DNA from: Alphaproteobacteria bacterium
Lineage (GTDB): Bacteria > Pseudomonadota > Alphaproteobacteria > Rickettsiales > RI-342
Assembly: GCA_020851915.1 (NCBI GenBank)
Contig: JADZBT010000057.1
Coordinates: 1 to 8,721, forward strand
DNA: 8,721 bases
Reading direction: 5' to 3'
This document shows, piece after piece, positions 8,710-8,721 of this stretch. The notes below the pieces were generated by a model, which worked only from the letters and a program-made list of their open reading frames with translations, searched no databases and had not been told where the DNA came from. The position numbers and the translations under genes are program-made. Numbering within the stretch: position 1 is the stretch's first letter; every line of letters begins with the position of its first letter.

Positions 8710-8721
8710 GGAGGGGTGGCC
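8710..8721 (+). tRNA. 5' end of a probable tRNA-Ser gene, cut by the window edge
   Basis: The final twelve bases, GGAGGGGTGGCC, match the start of bacterial tRNA-Ser genes: a seven-base acceptor strand GGAGGGG (8710-8716), T at position 8, G9, then GCC opening the D stem (normally continued GAG). The matching 3' strand, variable arm and anticodon lie outside the window, so isotype rests on the 5' sequence alone and the anticodon is unknown. The well-placed promoter with a GC-rich discriminator supports a stable RNA here. The alternative is a chance hairpin with the preceding CCCCTC. Confidence 0.6.

Noticed and set aside
8698..8716. CCCCTC/GAGGGG hairpin as a rho-independent terminator for ppc
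   Set aside because: No T-run follows; the right arm is better explained as the acceptor strand of a tRNA with its own promoter just upstream.

Overview
The window looks like chromosomal core sequence from an alphaproteobacterium. The evidence is a G+C-rich genome with strong third-position GC, standard bacterial code, alphaproteobacterial-style housekeeping proteins, and -35/-10 promoters of the TTGNNN / GCTANNN type. This is inferred from style, not from a database match. All genes lie on the + strand and the window is densely coding.

Layout: (1) 2-292, the C-terminal end of pheS (phenylalanyl-tRNA synthetase alpha), joined to (2) pheT (beta subunit, 289-2700) by a 4-base ATGA overlap. (3) After 23 bases comes a cytosolic glycerophosphodiester phosphodiesterase (2724-3665), probably read through from pheST. 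(4) A 95-base gap carries a good sigma70-type promoter for lepA, encoding elongation factor 4 (3761-5563). (5) A markedly AT-rich 94-base gap holds an inverted repeat and a direct repeat. (6) A long, strongly divergent phosphoenolpyruvate carboxylase (PEPC) homologue follows (about 5658-8651). (7) The last 70 bases contain a promoter with a GC-rich discriminator, then what looks like the first 12 bases of a tRNA gene, most likely tRNA-Ser, cut by the window edge.

The genes do not form one pathway. pheS, pheT, lepA and the tRNA belong to translation. The phosphodiesterase recycles deacylated phospholipid head groups to glycerol-3-phosphate. PEPC would be an anaplerotic enzyme making oxaloacetate.

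I found no mobile element, CRISPR array or defence locus. The most interesting item is the PEPC homologue. By hand alignment with the E. coli enzyme as I remember it, it keeps the catalytic His/Lys/Asp core. It departs from both classical PEPC signatures, lacks two active-site arginines, has a remodelled glycine-rich loop, and has lost most of the aspartate-inhibition site. Lesser points are an AT-rich rare-codon patch in lepA just after the G domain, and the structured AT-rich spacer before ppc.
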